NCBI GenBank assembly: GCA_009787435.1
Contig: WRFW01000217.1
Coordinates: 1 to 19,678, forward strand
Origin: Defluviitaleaceae bacterium
Lineage (GTDB): Bacteria; Bacillota; Clostridia; Lachnospirales; UBA5962
Reading direction: 5' to 3'
Length of the DNA: 19,678 bases
Shown here: piece after piece, positions 1 to 6,742 of the stretch
Position numbering within the stretch: position 1 is the first letter of the stretch
Layout of the letters: every line of letters starts with the position of its first letter
Notes under the pieces: model-generated
Databases searched by the model: none
Seen by the model: only the letters and a program-made list of their open reading frames with translations
Told to the model about the DNA's origin: nothing
Made by a program: the position numbers and the translations under genes

Positions 1-89
1 GTGGAAATGTAGTAGCCTGTGGAACACCTGAAGAAGTAGCAAAAGCAAAGGGTTCTTATACTGGCAAATATTTAAAGAAAGTGCTATGA
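1..89 (+). CDS. uvrA: UvrA, excinuclease ABC subunit A, C-terminal end (partial)
   Basis: This is the last 28 codons of a gene that enters from the left edge. The reading frame begins with the full codon at position 3 and ends with TGA at 87-89. The translated tail contains GTPEEVAKAK and SYTGKYLKKVL, the typical UvrA ending, where a G-T-P-E-E-V-A segment is followed by S-Y-T-G-x-Y-L-K just before the stop. UvrA is the damage-recognition ATPase of nucleotide excision repair and loads UvrB onto damaged DNA in the cytoplasm. Its ATPase and zinc-finger domains lie outside the window, so the call rests on this short conserved tail. The stop codon overlaps the start of the next gene (ATGA at 86-89), which suggests translational coupling. 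Confidence 0.85.
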   Translation, partial: GNVVACGTPEEVAKAKGSYTGKYLKKVL

Positions 90-1084
90 AATTAAATAAA
101 ACAGAGCTAGCCTTTTTTGCTAACCAACTAAGCTTTTTAATAGAATCAAAAATGCCCTTAAAATGGGGGCTATTACATATAAAAAATGCTTCGCCTAAAA
201 ATCTTAAAAAAATAATCGACAAATTAATAATAGATATAGAAGCAGGAAATAAACTGCATGAAAGTTTAAAAGGCGTTCCTAGCTTTTTTACTTATATGAT
301 AAAAGCAGGTGAAGAAGCTGGCAGTCTTTCGGAAGTTCTTTTGAAACTAGCAAACCATTATGAGAAAGAAGCTATTAGAGAAAAAGAGCTTGGCGGGCTT
401 TTAATATATCCTATCTTTGTAATATTTGCATTAATTGCTGTTATAACACTTACTGTTACTTTTCTAGTGCCCAATTTTATGATGTTTTTTGAAGAGCAAG
501 GTGTAGACTTGCCTACAACAACTTTAGTTTTAATAAATATAACCGATTTTCTGCAAACCGGAATATTTCTAACAATTTTTATAGCCTTATTTATAGCATA
601 TGTGTTTTTAAGAATTGAAAAAAATTTTTTAGACAATATTTTGTTCAAGCTTTTTAGAAAGCAATTTATAGTAACTTTTAGCTATCGATTTTCTATAGCA
701 CTAAAAATAATGCTTTCTGCAGAAGTTAGCATATTGAAAGCCCTTAATATTTCTAAAAATATGATTTCAAACTCTGTTTATAAAACTAAGCTGGAAAGTT
801 TAATAAAAGATGTGGAAGCGGGGAAAAGCTTAGCTGTGTGCCTTGAAGAAGCAGAAATATTTCACTATAATTTAATAGGAATGGTTATAATGGGTGAAGC
901 AACGGGATTTTTAATAGAAAGTTTAGAAAAATGTTCTAATTTTTTAGAGAAAGAACAAAAGCAAAGTTTAGAAAGAAGAAAGAAGCTTATAGAACCGATA
1001 TTAACGATAAGCATAGGGGCTATATTATTTTTTATAATGCTTGCACTTATGATGCCGACTTTTGCTATTATGGAAGTAATATAA
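86..1084 (+). CDS. Type II secretion system F family protein (GspF/PilC/ComGB-like)
   Basis: This is a polytopic inner-membrane platform protein of the type II secretion / type IV pilus / competence pseudopilus family. Such proteins anchor the assembly ATPase and help extrude pilin subunits. There are two copies of the T2SSF domain. The first (about residues 8-130) carries GEEAGSL at 75-81. The second (about 195-325) carries GEATGFL at 270-276; this G-E-x-x-G-x-L motif is the family hallmark. Likely membrane segments are at about 105-128, 158-175 and 305-323. At 332 residues it is shorter than typical GspF/PilC (about 400) and nearer to ComGB (about 345). The start overlaps the uvrA stop by 4 bp and has no strong ribosome-binding site of its own, consistent with coupled translation. 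No ATPase, pilin or prepilin peptidase gene follows it, so its partners must be encoded elsewhere or upstream. Confidence 0.85.
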   Translation: MKLNKTELAFFANQLSFLIESKMPLKWGLLHIKNASPKNLKKIIDKLIIDIEAGNKLHESLKGVPSFFTYMIKAGEEAGSLSEVLLKLANHYEKEAIREKELGGLLIYPIFVIFALIAVITLTVTFLVPNFMMFFEEQGVDLPTTTLVLINITDFLQTGIFLTIFIALFIAYVFLRIEKNFLDNILFKLFRKQFIVTFSYRFSIALKIMLSAEVSILKALNISKNMISNSVYKTKLESLIKDVEAGKSLAVCLEEAEIFHYNLIGMVIMGEATGFLIESLEKCSNFLEKEQKQSLERRKKLIEPILTISIGAILFFIMLALMMPTFAIMEVI

Positions 1085-1095
1085 AGTGTAGAAAA

Positions 1096-1125
1096 TTGTG
1101 TTCAGACAAGAACTTTTCATAAAAT
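1096..1125 (+). promoter_or_regulatory. Possible sigma-A promoter for the PfkB kinase
   Basis: A TTGTGT box at 1096-1101 is followed after 18 bp by TAAAAT at 1120-1125. Both boxes are imperfect and the spacing is 1 bp over the optimum. It is the best match in the 89-bp gap ahead of the kinase gene and would give a leader of about 40 nt. Confidence 0.35.
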
Positions 1126-1173
1126 TTATGATAAAATAATAAAATATTTAAAACGGTATTTGAAAGGGATTAT

Positions 1174-2109
1174 ATGAATGTTTTAACTATTGGAGAAGCT
1201 ATGGTAGTTTTTGCAGCTTCTGAGCCAGGGGCTATAGAAAATATAGAAAACTTTAATAGGTATTCAGCCGGTGCTGAAATGAATGTTGCTATTGGGCTTA
1301 GCCGTTTAGGCTTAAATTCTTTTTATGCAACGAAACTTGGTGAAGATACTTTTGGGGTTTATATCAAGTCTATTTTAGAAAAAGAGGGAATTAAAACAGA
1401 CTATATAGTATACGATGAAAATAGCCACACAGGGTTTATGCTAAAAGAAAAAGCATTAAATGGCACAGACCCTAAAGTTCACTACTATAGAAAAAATTCA
1501 GCTGCTAGTAAATTTTCTAAAAAAGAACTAACTATAAATTTTGAAAATGTAGACCATGTGCATTTATCAGGCGTTTATTTAGCAGTTAGCGAAGATTCAA
1601 GAGAATGTGTTTTCCATATAGCTACAGAAGCAAAAAAAAGGGGCATTCCAATAACATTTGACCCAAATTTACGCCCATTAGTTTGGAACAATGAAAAAGA
1701 TATGATAAAATATACAAATGCACTTGCCGCTCTTTCAGATGTGTTTATGCCTGGAATAAACGAGGGCAAAATTTTAACAGGGCTTGAAAAGCCAGAAGAA
1801 ATAGCTGCTTACTATCACAATATAGGAGTTAAAAAAGTAATAATAAAGCTAGGTGAGCAAGGGGCTTTTGCTCAAATAAAAGATGAAGAGCCTTTGTATG
1901 TAAAAGGCTTCACTATAGAAAAAATAGTAGACACAGTAGGTGCGGGAGATGGCTTTGCAGCTGGGGTTGTTTATAGCTTAGTTCGTGGGTTTAATATGAA
2001 AGAAACACTTACAAATGGAAATGCTATTGGTGCATTGCAGCTTACTTGCGAAAGTGATAATGAAGCCCTACCAAACCGTGAAGAATTGAATAAGTTTAAG
2101 AGAAAATAA
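1174..2109 (+). CDS. kdgK: PfkB-family sugar kinase, probably 2-dehydro-3-deoxygluconokinase
   Basis: This is an ATP-dependent carbohydrate kinase of the ribokinase/PfkB family, probably cytoplasmic. The closest reading is KdgK, which phosphorylates 2-keto-3-deoxygluconate in uronate and pectin breakdown, but fructokinase-type or other sugar specificity cannot be excluded. Residues 33-46 (GAEMNVAIGLSRLG) form the first PfkB signature. DPNLRPLVW at 163-171 is the segment common in KdgK and fructokinases. DTVGAGDGFAAG from residue 253 is the second signature, with D259 the expected catalytic base and the GAGD loop the anion hole. The length (311 residues) is normal. The ATG at 1174 follows a GAAAGGG ribosome-binding site. 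No KDPG aldolase or uronate isomerase genes are adjacent, so the substrate is not fixed by context. A terminator follows directly, so the gene is probably monocistronic or the end of a unit. Confidence 0.85.
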   Translation: MNVLTIGEAMVVFAASEPGAIENIENFNRYSAGAEMNVAIGLSRLGLNSFYATKLGEDTFGVYIKSILEKEGIKTDYIVYDENSHTGFMLKEKALNGTDPKVHYYRKNSAASKFSKKELTINFENVDHVHLSGVYLAVSEDSRECVFHIATEAKKRGIPITFDPNLRPLVWNNEKDMIKYTNALAALSDVFMPGINEGKILTGLEKPEEIAAYYHNIGVKKVIIKLGEQGAFAQIKDEEPLYVKGFTIEKIVDTVGAGDGFAAGVVYSLVRGFNMKETLTNGNAIGALQLTCESDNEALPNREELNKFKRK

Positions 2110-2136
2110 AAAGAGCTTGTTAGCTCTTTTTATTTT
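2108..2136 (+). terminator. Rho-independent terminator after the sugar kinase
   Basis: AAAGAGCT at 2110-2117 pairs with AGCTCTTT at 2122-2129 around a TGTT loop. Flanking A/T pairs lengthen the stem and a T-rich run follows to about 2136. The hairpin begins at the stop codon of the kinase. Confidence 0.85.
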
Positions 2137-2142
2137 AATTGA

Positions 2143-2197
2143 ATAATTAAAAATTGGATAATTTTCTAAATATTTTCAAGCAAATTTAATAAATACC
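2143..2197 (+). repeat. Diverged third copy of the 71-bp intergenic repeat, left of traX
   Basis: ATAATTAA, ATTGG, TAA and then TTTCTAAATATTTTCAAGC follow in the same order as in the tandem units at 2908-3049, with about 7 bases missing between the first two blocks. After AAGCAAAT the similarity continues to AAATACC at about 2197, running into the 3' end of the TraX-like gene. The 35 bases from 2163 match the junction of the tandem units at about 30 positions, counted by eye. Confidence 0.6.
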
Positions 2198-2863
2198 GTA
2201 TACTAAAGCTCTAATAACTATTAAAATTAATATGTGTGCAGGGTAAAATAAATAGAAACCCCATTGCAAAATTTTATTGTTAAAACCTTGGATTTCATTA
2301 TATAGGTAAATAGGTATTGTGCTCAGTAATGAAAAAGTAAGAAAATTTCCTATGCCATATAACGCAAACATAAAGGCAGAGATTACAAAAGGCAATAAAA
2401 GCTTGCTATTTTTTGTTACATATAAAGAGAGTATAAGCAAAACACCGAGCCCCATATAATCAGTGCTTATATAATTTGCAATTATGTATGCCGCATAAGA
2501 AGCTGTAAAAAATACAACATATGATAAAATTAAATTTTTTTCTTTAGTAAATTTAAAAATTGCTATAACAGCGACTGCCAAAAATAAAGTATAAAAAATA
2601 TTAGTGTGCATAAAAAAATTTAATTGCCTACCAAGCATTCTATCAAACAAAGGCTCTGAGACTATAGCTAATATTCCAAGCCTAGCCAAATATTTATTAA
2701 TATTTTTTGTATAGACTGCTCCATTAGCAATTAAAAATGCAAACAACGGAAAAGCAATTCTTCCAAAGTATCTAAATAAAAGCTCTGTCGGAAAGAGAAT
2801 ATGCCCTATATGGTCTATTAACATAGTTACTATAGCGATTATTTTTATTTTTAATGCATTCAT
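2186..2863 (-). CDS. TraX family membrane protein
   Basis: This 225-residue multi-pass membrane protein resembles the TraX family, named after the F-plasmid protein that N-acetylates F-pilin. Chromosomal Firmicutes members are acyltransferase-like with unproven substrates. The N-terminus has the typical arrangement: an IKIIAIVTMLIDHIGHILFP segment at about 6-25, a RYFGRIAFPLFAFLIANG segment at about 31-48, and H86 with N88 in the MHTNIFYTLFL stretch. About seven hydrophobic segments fill the protein, which is almost entirely membrane-embedded. It stands alone on its strand. No clear Shine-Dalgarno sequence precedes the ATG at 2863. A weak promoter-like pair (TTGCAT, 17 bp, TAAACT) would put the transcript start almost at the ATG. 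Copies of a 71-bp repeat lie on both sides of the gene. The family call is good; the biochemical role is unknown. Confidence 0.8.
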   Translation of the reverse strand: MNALKIKIIAIVTMLIDHIGHILFPTELLFRYFGRIAFPLFAFLIANGAVYTKNINKYLARLGILAIVSEPLFDRMLGRQLNFFMHTNIFYTLFLAVAVIAIFKFTKEKNLILSYVVFFTASYAAYIIANYISTDYMGLGVLLILSLYVTKNSKLLLPFVISAFMFALYGIGNFLTFSLLSTIPIYLYNEIQGFNNKILQWGFYLFYPAHILILIVIRALVYGIY

Positions 2864-2907
2864 ATAAAAAGTTTACCATAAATTTTTTATAAATGCAATA
2901 AAAATAT

Positions 2908-3049
2908 ATTTTAAAAATGCCTAAATTTTTCTATAATTAAGCTATTCATTGGCTAAGTTTCTAAATATTTTTAAGCAAATCCCAAAAATACCCAAGTATT
3001 TCTATAATTAAGCTATGCCTTGGCTAAGTTTCTAAATATTTTCAAGCAA
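2908..3049. repeat. Tandem pair of 71-bp intergenic repeats
   Basis: Unit 1 is 2908-2978 and unit 2 is 2979-3049. The last 50 bases of each unit (2929-2978 and 3000-3049) differ at only 3 positions; the first 21 are more diverged, giving about 60 of 71 identities by eye. Each unit contains TTCTATAATTAAGC, TTGGCTAAGTTTCTAAATAT and AAGCAA. In unit 2, CCAAG near 2992 can pair with CTTGG near 3020. No open reading frame runs through the units. This is most of the 266-bp gap between the divergent traX-like and M20 genes. Confidence 0.8.
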
Positions 3050-3062
3050 TTCTTATAACCTC

Positions 3063-3091
3063 TTTACTTTGCTACCCCTTTTTGATATAAT
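3063..3091 (+). promoter_or_regulatory. Sigma-A promoter for the M20 amidohydrolase
   Basis: TTTACT at 3063-3068, a 17-bp spacer and a perfect TATAAT at 3086-3091. Transcription would start near 3098, giving a leader of about 32 nt before the ATG at 3130. Confidence 0.6.
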
Positions 3092-3129
3092 GTATATTAA
3101 AAATTGATACCAAAAGGGGGATTTAATTT

Positions 3130-4287
3130 ATGATAGAGCAACTAAAACAAATAGAGCAAGAGATGACACAAATTAGAAGATACTTTCATGAAAATCCAGA
3201 GCTTTCTTTTCAAGAAGTGAACACACCTAGCTATATTTCTAAATATTTAGAAAAACTTGGAGTAGAGCATGAAACAAAAGTAGGCGGAAGAGGTGTTGTT
3301 GCTAAAATTAAAGGAACTGGAGAGGGGAAAACCGTTGCCTTGCGTGCCGATTTTGATGCACTGCCAATACAAGATGAAAAAGACGTGCCCTATACTTCTA
3401 AAGTGCCGGGTATAATGCACGCTTGCGGGCATGATGCACACACAGCAGCCCTTTTAGGCGTTGCAAATGTAGCGAGCAGAAATAGAGATAAATTTAAAGG
3501 CGAAATAAGATTAATATTTCAACATGCAGAAGAATTAAGCCCAGGCGGTGCTATTTCTATGGTTAAAGATGGCTGCCTTAAAGGGGTAGACGCTATTTTT
3601 GGAGTGCACGTAGCTTCAGATGTGCCAACGGGCATAGTTGGCTATGGATATGGACCTGTAATGGCAAATGCCGATGATTTTACAATAGAGATTCAAGGAA
3701 AAGGTGGGCACGCCGCAACACCACACGTTACTATAGACCCTATAGTTATTGGATCTAGCATTGTAAGTGCTTTTCAACAAATTGTGAGCCGCAGAATAAA
3801 CCCTTTAGAGCCTGCTGTAATATCTGTTTGTAAGTTTATAGCCGGCAGTGCTTTTAACATTATACCAGATACTGCTCTTTTAGAGGGAACAGTTCGCACA
3901 TATAGCGAAGAAGTTCAAGAATTTATAATAAAAGAAATGGAGGAAATAGTAAAAATTGAGTGTGAAAAATTTGGCGGCACTTATAATTTTAGATACGGAA
4001 AAGGTTACCCTGCAGTAATAAATCACGAAGAAGAAACTACTTTATTTAAAGAAATTTTAGAAAAGCAAGGAAAGAAAACAGAAGTTAAAAAGCCGAAAAT
4101 GGGTGGTGAAGATTTTTCTTACTACTTAAAAGAAAAACCAGGTGCTTTTTTCTTTGTTGGCTCAAGAAATGAGGAAAAGAATGCTGCTGCCCCTCATCAT
4201 CATCCAAAATTTGATATAGATGAAGATGCTATTTTACACTGTGCAGAGGGATTACTAGGAGTGGCTTTGGCTTATTTAGAAAAATAA
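3130..4287 (+). CDS. M20 family amidohydrolase (N-acyl-amino-acid hydrolase type)
   Basis: This is a cytoplasmic metal-dependent hydrolase of the M20 hippurate hydrolase / N-acyl-L-amino acid amidohydrolase group, which releases amino acids from N-acyl forms. The RADFDALPI segment at 72-80 is the conserved core strand. HACGHDAHT at 97-105 supplies C99 and H101, QHAEE at 131-135 supplies the catalytic or metal-binding glutamates E134 and E135, and GVH ends at H160. GGEDFSYYL near residue 327 and the C-terminal APHHHPKFDIDE give the last metal ligands. The lid (dimerisation) domain lies around residues 180-290. The length of 385 is typical. The start follows AAAAGGGGG at good spacing. A meso-diaminopimelate dehydrogenase gene faces it, so an acyl-diaminopimelate substrate is conceivable, but sequence alone does not show this. 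Confidence 0.88.
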   Translation: MIEQLKQIEQEMTQIRRYFHENPELSFQEVNTPSYISKYLEKLGVEHETKVGGRGVVAKIKGTGEGKTVALRADFDALPIQDEKDVPYTSKVPGIMHACGHDAHTAALLGVANVASRNRDKFKGEIRLIFQHAEELSPGGAISMVKDGCLKGVDAIFGVHVASDVPTGIVGYGYGPVMANADDFTIEIQGKGGHAATPHVTIDPIVIGSSIVSAFQQIVSRRINPLEPAVISVCKFIAGSAFNIIPDTALLEGTVRTYSEEVQEFIIKEMEEIVKIECEKFGGTYNFRYGKGYPAVINHEEETTLFKEILEKQGKKTEVKKPKMGGEDFSYYLKEKPGAFFFVGSRNEEKNAAAPHHHPKFDIDEDAILHCAEGLLGVALAYLEK

Positions 4288-4338
4288 ATATGTGTGCATA
4301 AATTTTAATTTAGTTTACACATATAAACTATAATATAT

Positions 4339-4384
4339 AAAAATGCAAAGACGGAGTAAATTTGACTTCGCCTTTGCATTTTTT
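4339..4384. terminator. Bidirectional terminator between the M20 gene and ddh
   Basis: AAAATGCAAAG at about 4340-4350 pairs with CTTTGCATTTT starting at 4372. Inside, after one mismatch, CGGAGT pairs with ACTTCG with one G-T wobble around an AAATTTG loop. T-runs follow on both strands, so it can end both convergent units. Confidence 0.85.
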
Positions 4385-4465
4385 AATATATTAGATAAAT
4401 TTTTTTACACCACTTTTCAACTATGAGCAATTATAAAATATTCATATATAAATACAAAATTAACG

Positions 4466-5323
4466 CTAAACTAATCTTTTAATATTATCTTCAAGATTAC
4501 CAGGTAATAAATTAGCTACTGGAATTTCTATCATAGTATATGCACCTGGTGTTTGCTTCATACACGCCCTAGCACAAGAGACCATTATTTGAGCAGTTAA
4601 AGCAGGGTTATTTATACGCATTTCAAAATTAAATAGTTGATTATCTGCAGCTGAAGATATACCCTTTCTAGTCATTTTAACGCCATGGCCTCTGTCCATA
4701 AGATTTTGTACATTATCAGTTTGAATTATGTGTGTTTCATCATATTTAAAATAATCGTCTTCTTTGATTAATTTTTTTACTTCTTCAAAATTTGCACCAT
4801 CTTCAAGCTGAACATATACCATTCTTCTATGAACACCTGTTCCAAGCGGTATAGTTATAGAAAGAGCATCTTTAACACCCTCCTTAGAACGAACAACTAC
4901 AGAATGCCCCATGCTCATTCCTGGGCCAAAATCAGTATAAGTAATACCTATTGGGGCTGCCGCTTCAAGAAGTGCCCGGACTACTGAATCACTGCCAGGG
5001 TCCCAACCAGAAGCTATTATTGAAACTGAATTATTAGCCTTGCCTATTTCCCCTAAACTTTTACGCAAACTTACTATATCTTGATGAATATCAAAGCTAT
5101 CTACTGTGTGAATTCCTTTTTCTAAAAACTTTTTTGAATATTCTTCTACTAACCTAGTAGGCTTGCAAATTAGGGCAACATCTATTTTGCCGTATTTTTC
5201 AATACCATCATTTTCATTTGCACGTGTTATTATTCCTGCAAGCTCCATATCTGGTGCGTTATTTATAGCATCTACAGAATGCTTTCCTATATTTCCATGC
5301 CCAACTACTACTACTCTTATCAT
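4466..5323 (-). CDS. ddh: meso-Diaminopimelate dehydrogenase (short, type II-like)
   Basis: This is an NADP-dependent dehydrogenase that interconverts tetrahydrodipicolinate plus ammonia with meso-2,6-diaminopimelate, the one-step branch of lysine and peptidoglycan precursor synthesis. The Rossmann motif GHGNIG lies at residues 8-13. TVDSFDIHQDI (about 92-102), ASGWDPGSDS (about 123-132) and the GPGMSMGHS stretch (about 153-161) correspond to the substrate-binding core known in DapDH enzymes. At 285 residues it is shorter than the Corynebacterium enzyme (about 320) and nearer to the compact type II group such as Symbiobacterium (about 299). The start follows AAAAGGGGG. It is the last gene of the minus-strand run, 81 bp after the M29 aminopeptidase, and ends before a bidirectional terminator. 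Some enzymes of the group can work in the D-amino-acid-forming direction. Confidence 0.85.
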   Translation of the reverse strand: MIRVVVVGHGNIGKHSVDAINNAPDMELAGIITRANENDGIEKYGKIDVALICKPTRLVEEYSKKFLEKGIHTVDSFDIHQDIVSLRKSLGEIGKANNSVSIIASGWDPGSDSVVRALLEAAAPIGITYTDFGPGMSMGHSVVVRSKEGVKDALSITIPLGTGVHRRMVYVQLEDGANFEEVKKLIKEDDYFKYDETHIIQTDNVQNLMDRGHGVKMTRKGISSAADNQLFNFEMRINNPALTAQIMVSCARACMKQTPGAYTMIEIPVANLLPGNLEDNIKRLV

Positions 5324-5404
5324 ATTTATCCCCCTTTTATTTAGATATCTTTAGTTTGATTTAAAATGTGTTTAGAAAAGGAAAATAGGGAGGAATTGAG
5401 AAAA

Positions 5405-6631
5405 CTATATAGCCCATTCACCATCTTTAAAAACTGGAACATCTTTTGCATCATAAGTTTTGCCTATAATTTCTAAACAAGCTGAACCTATCATAAAATC
5501 GTTATGGCTCATACTTTGGTTTAAACCTTTTGCCATAAGCTCTTCTTCTGAAAGACCTTCTGTGCCTGCTACTGTATAAGAATAGCCATTCCCTAATGCT
5601 ATATGGCAGCTTGCGTTTTCATCATAAAGAGTGTTATACCAAAGTATGCCTGAAGTTGAAATTGGGCTAGATTGTGGCACTAATGCAACTTCGCCTAAAA
5701 AATCTGCATTTGGGTGTACAGTTATCATCTTTTCTAAAACATCATTCCCAATTTCGGCTTTATATTCAACTGCACGCCCTTTTTCAAATTTAACCCAAAA
5801 TTTATCTATAACGTTTCCTAGATAAACTAGTGGCTTCGTTGCATAAACTATGCCATTTACTTCATCTTTATGCGGTGCTGTGAAAACTTCTTCTGTAGGA
5901 ATGTTGGCTATGAAAGCATTCCCTGTTTTCGCTTCTTCACCACAAGAAACCCAAACGTGGTCTTTTGGCAAGCCAATTTCTAAATTTGTGCCTAAACTAT
6001 TTTTAAATATTAAAGATTTAAAATTATAATCTTGTAATTTTTGGGCTTGTGATGATAATGCTTTAATGTGATTATTCCAATTTTCTATAGGGTCGTTATC
6101 ATCTATACGAGTTGCAACAAAAATTGCTTCCCACATTTTTTCTATAGCTTCTTCTTCACTTTTAGCTTCTGGGAAAACTTTAGAAGCCCATTCTGCACAA
6201 GGAATAGCAATTAAATTCCATTGAATGCCGCTAGAAGATACTAAGTCTCTTAGAGGTTTGTTATCTTCTTGCATTTTAGATTGCTCTTTACTTACTCTTT
6301 CTGGGTCAATTCCTTTAAAGCTTTCTGGGTTGCTAGAAAGAATTGCAATCATTTGATACCCTTCATCAACTATGTGTTTAGTTTGTTCTGCAAACCATTT
6401 ATTATCTATGCCGAAAATATCATCTGAACCACCTAAGTAACGGTCTCTATCAAATCTTTCATCTTGCCAGCGTATCATAACATCTTTTGCACCTTTTTCC
6501 CAAGCTATCTTTGCAAGCGTTCTAGCAAAATAAGCCGATTCAACATCTGAGCGTATTAATAATTTTTGACCCTCTTGCAAGTTAACTCCTTTTTCAATTG
6601 CTAAACGGGCATATTTTTCAATTTTAGTCAT
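5405..6631 (-). CDS. M29 family aminopeptidase (AmpS/PepS type)
   Basis: This is a cytoplasmic dinuclear-metal aminopeptidase that trims N-terminal residues from peptides. The length of 408 matches AmpS, PepS and AmpT. The expected metal ligands and active-site residues can be placed: E248 in NIPTEEVFT, E314 in FLGEVALVP, H343 in ENASCHIALG, Y350, then H376 and D378 in SMSHNDFMIGS. The N-terminal domain (about 1-200) opens with IEKYARLAIEKGVNLQEGQ, typical of the family. The start follows AGGAGA at acceptable spacing. It sits 111 bp downstream of the rlmD-like gene on the same strand. That gap contains a 12-bp inverted repeat, so some independent control is possible. Context suggests a housekeeping peptide-recycling role. 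Confidence 0.9.
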   Translation of the reverse strand: MTKIEKYARLAIEKGVNLQEGQKLLIRSDVESAYFARTLAKIAWEKGAKDVMIRWQDERFDRDRYLGGSDDIFGIDNKWFAEQTKHIVDEGYQMIAILSSNPESFKGIDPERVSKEQSKMQEDNKPLRDLVSSSGIQWNLIAIPCAEWASKVFPEAKSEEEAIEKMWEAIFVATRIDDNDPIENWNNHIKALSSQAQKLQDYNFKSLIFKNSLGTNLEIGLPKDHVWVSCGEEAKTGNAFIANIPTEEVFTAPHKDEVNGIVYATKPLVYLGNVIDKFWVKFEKGRAVEYKAEIGNDVLEKMITVHPNADFLGEVALVPQSSPISTSGILWYNTLYDENASCHIALGNGYSYTVAGTEGLSEEELMAKGLNQSMSHNDFMIGSACLEIIGKTYDAKDVPVFKDGEWAI

Positions 6632-6672
6632 GATAAGTTGTCTCCTAATTAATTTTTTTAATTACCAAGTAC

Positions 6673-6741
6673 ACATCTATTCTAAGATAGTGAATAATTT
6701 TAGACACTGCTTTCTAACTTATTTACAGCTAGAATAGATGT
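6673..6741. repeat. 12-bp perfect inverted repeat between rlmD-like gene and M29 gene
   Basis: ACATCTATTCTA at 6673-6684 is the exact reverse complement of TAGAATAGATGT at 6730-6741, with a 45-bp loop that can itself fold. It has no adjacent T-run on the minus strand, so it is not a plain terminator. It lies just after the rlmD-like stop codon and about 40 bases ahead of the M29 start. Confidence 0.7.
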
Positions 6742-6742
6742 A

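Noticed and set aside
2908..3049. Tandem 71-bp units as a CRISPR-like array
   Set aside because: Only two adjacent full units exist, with no unique spacers between short repeats and no cas genes.
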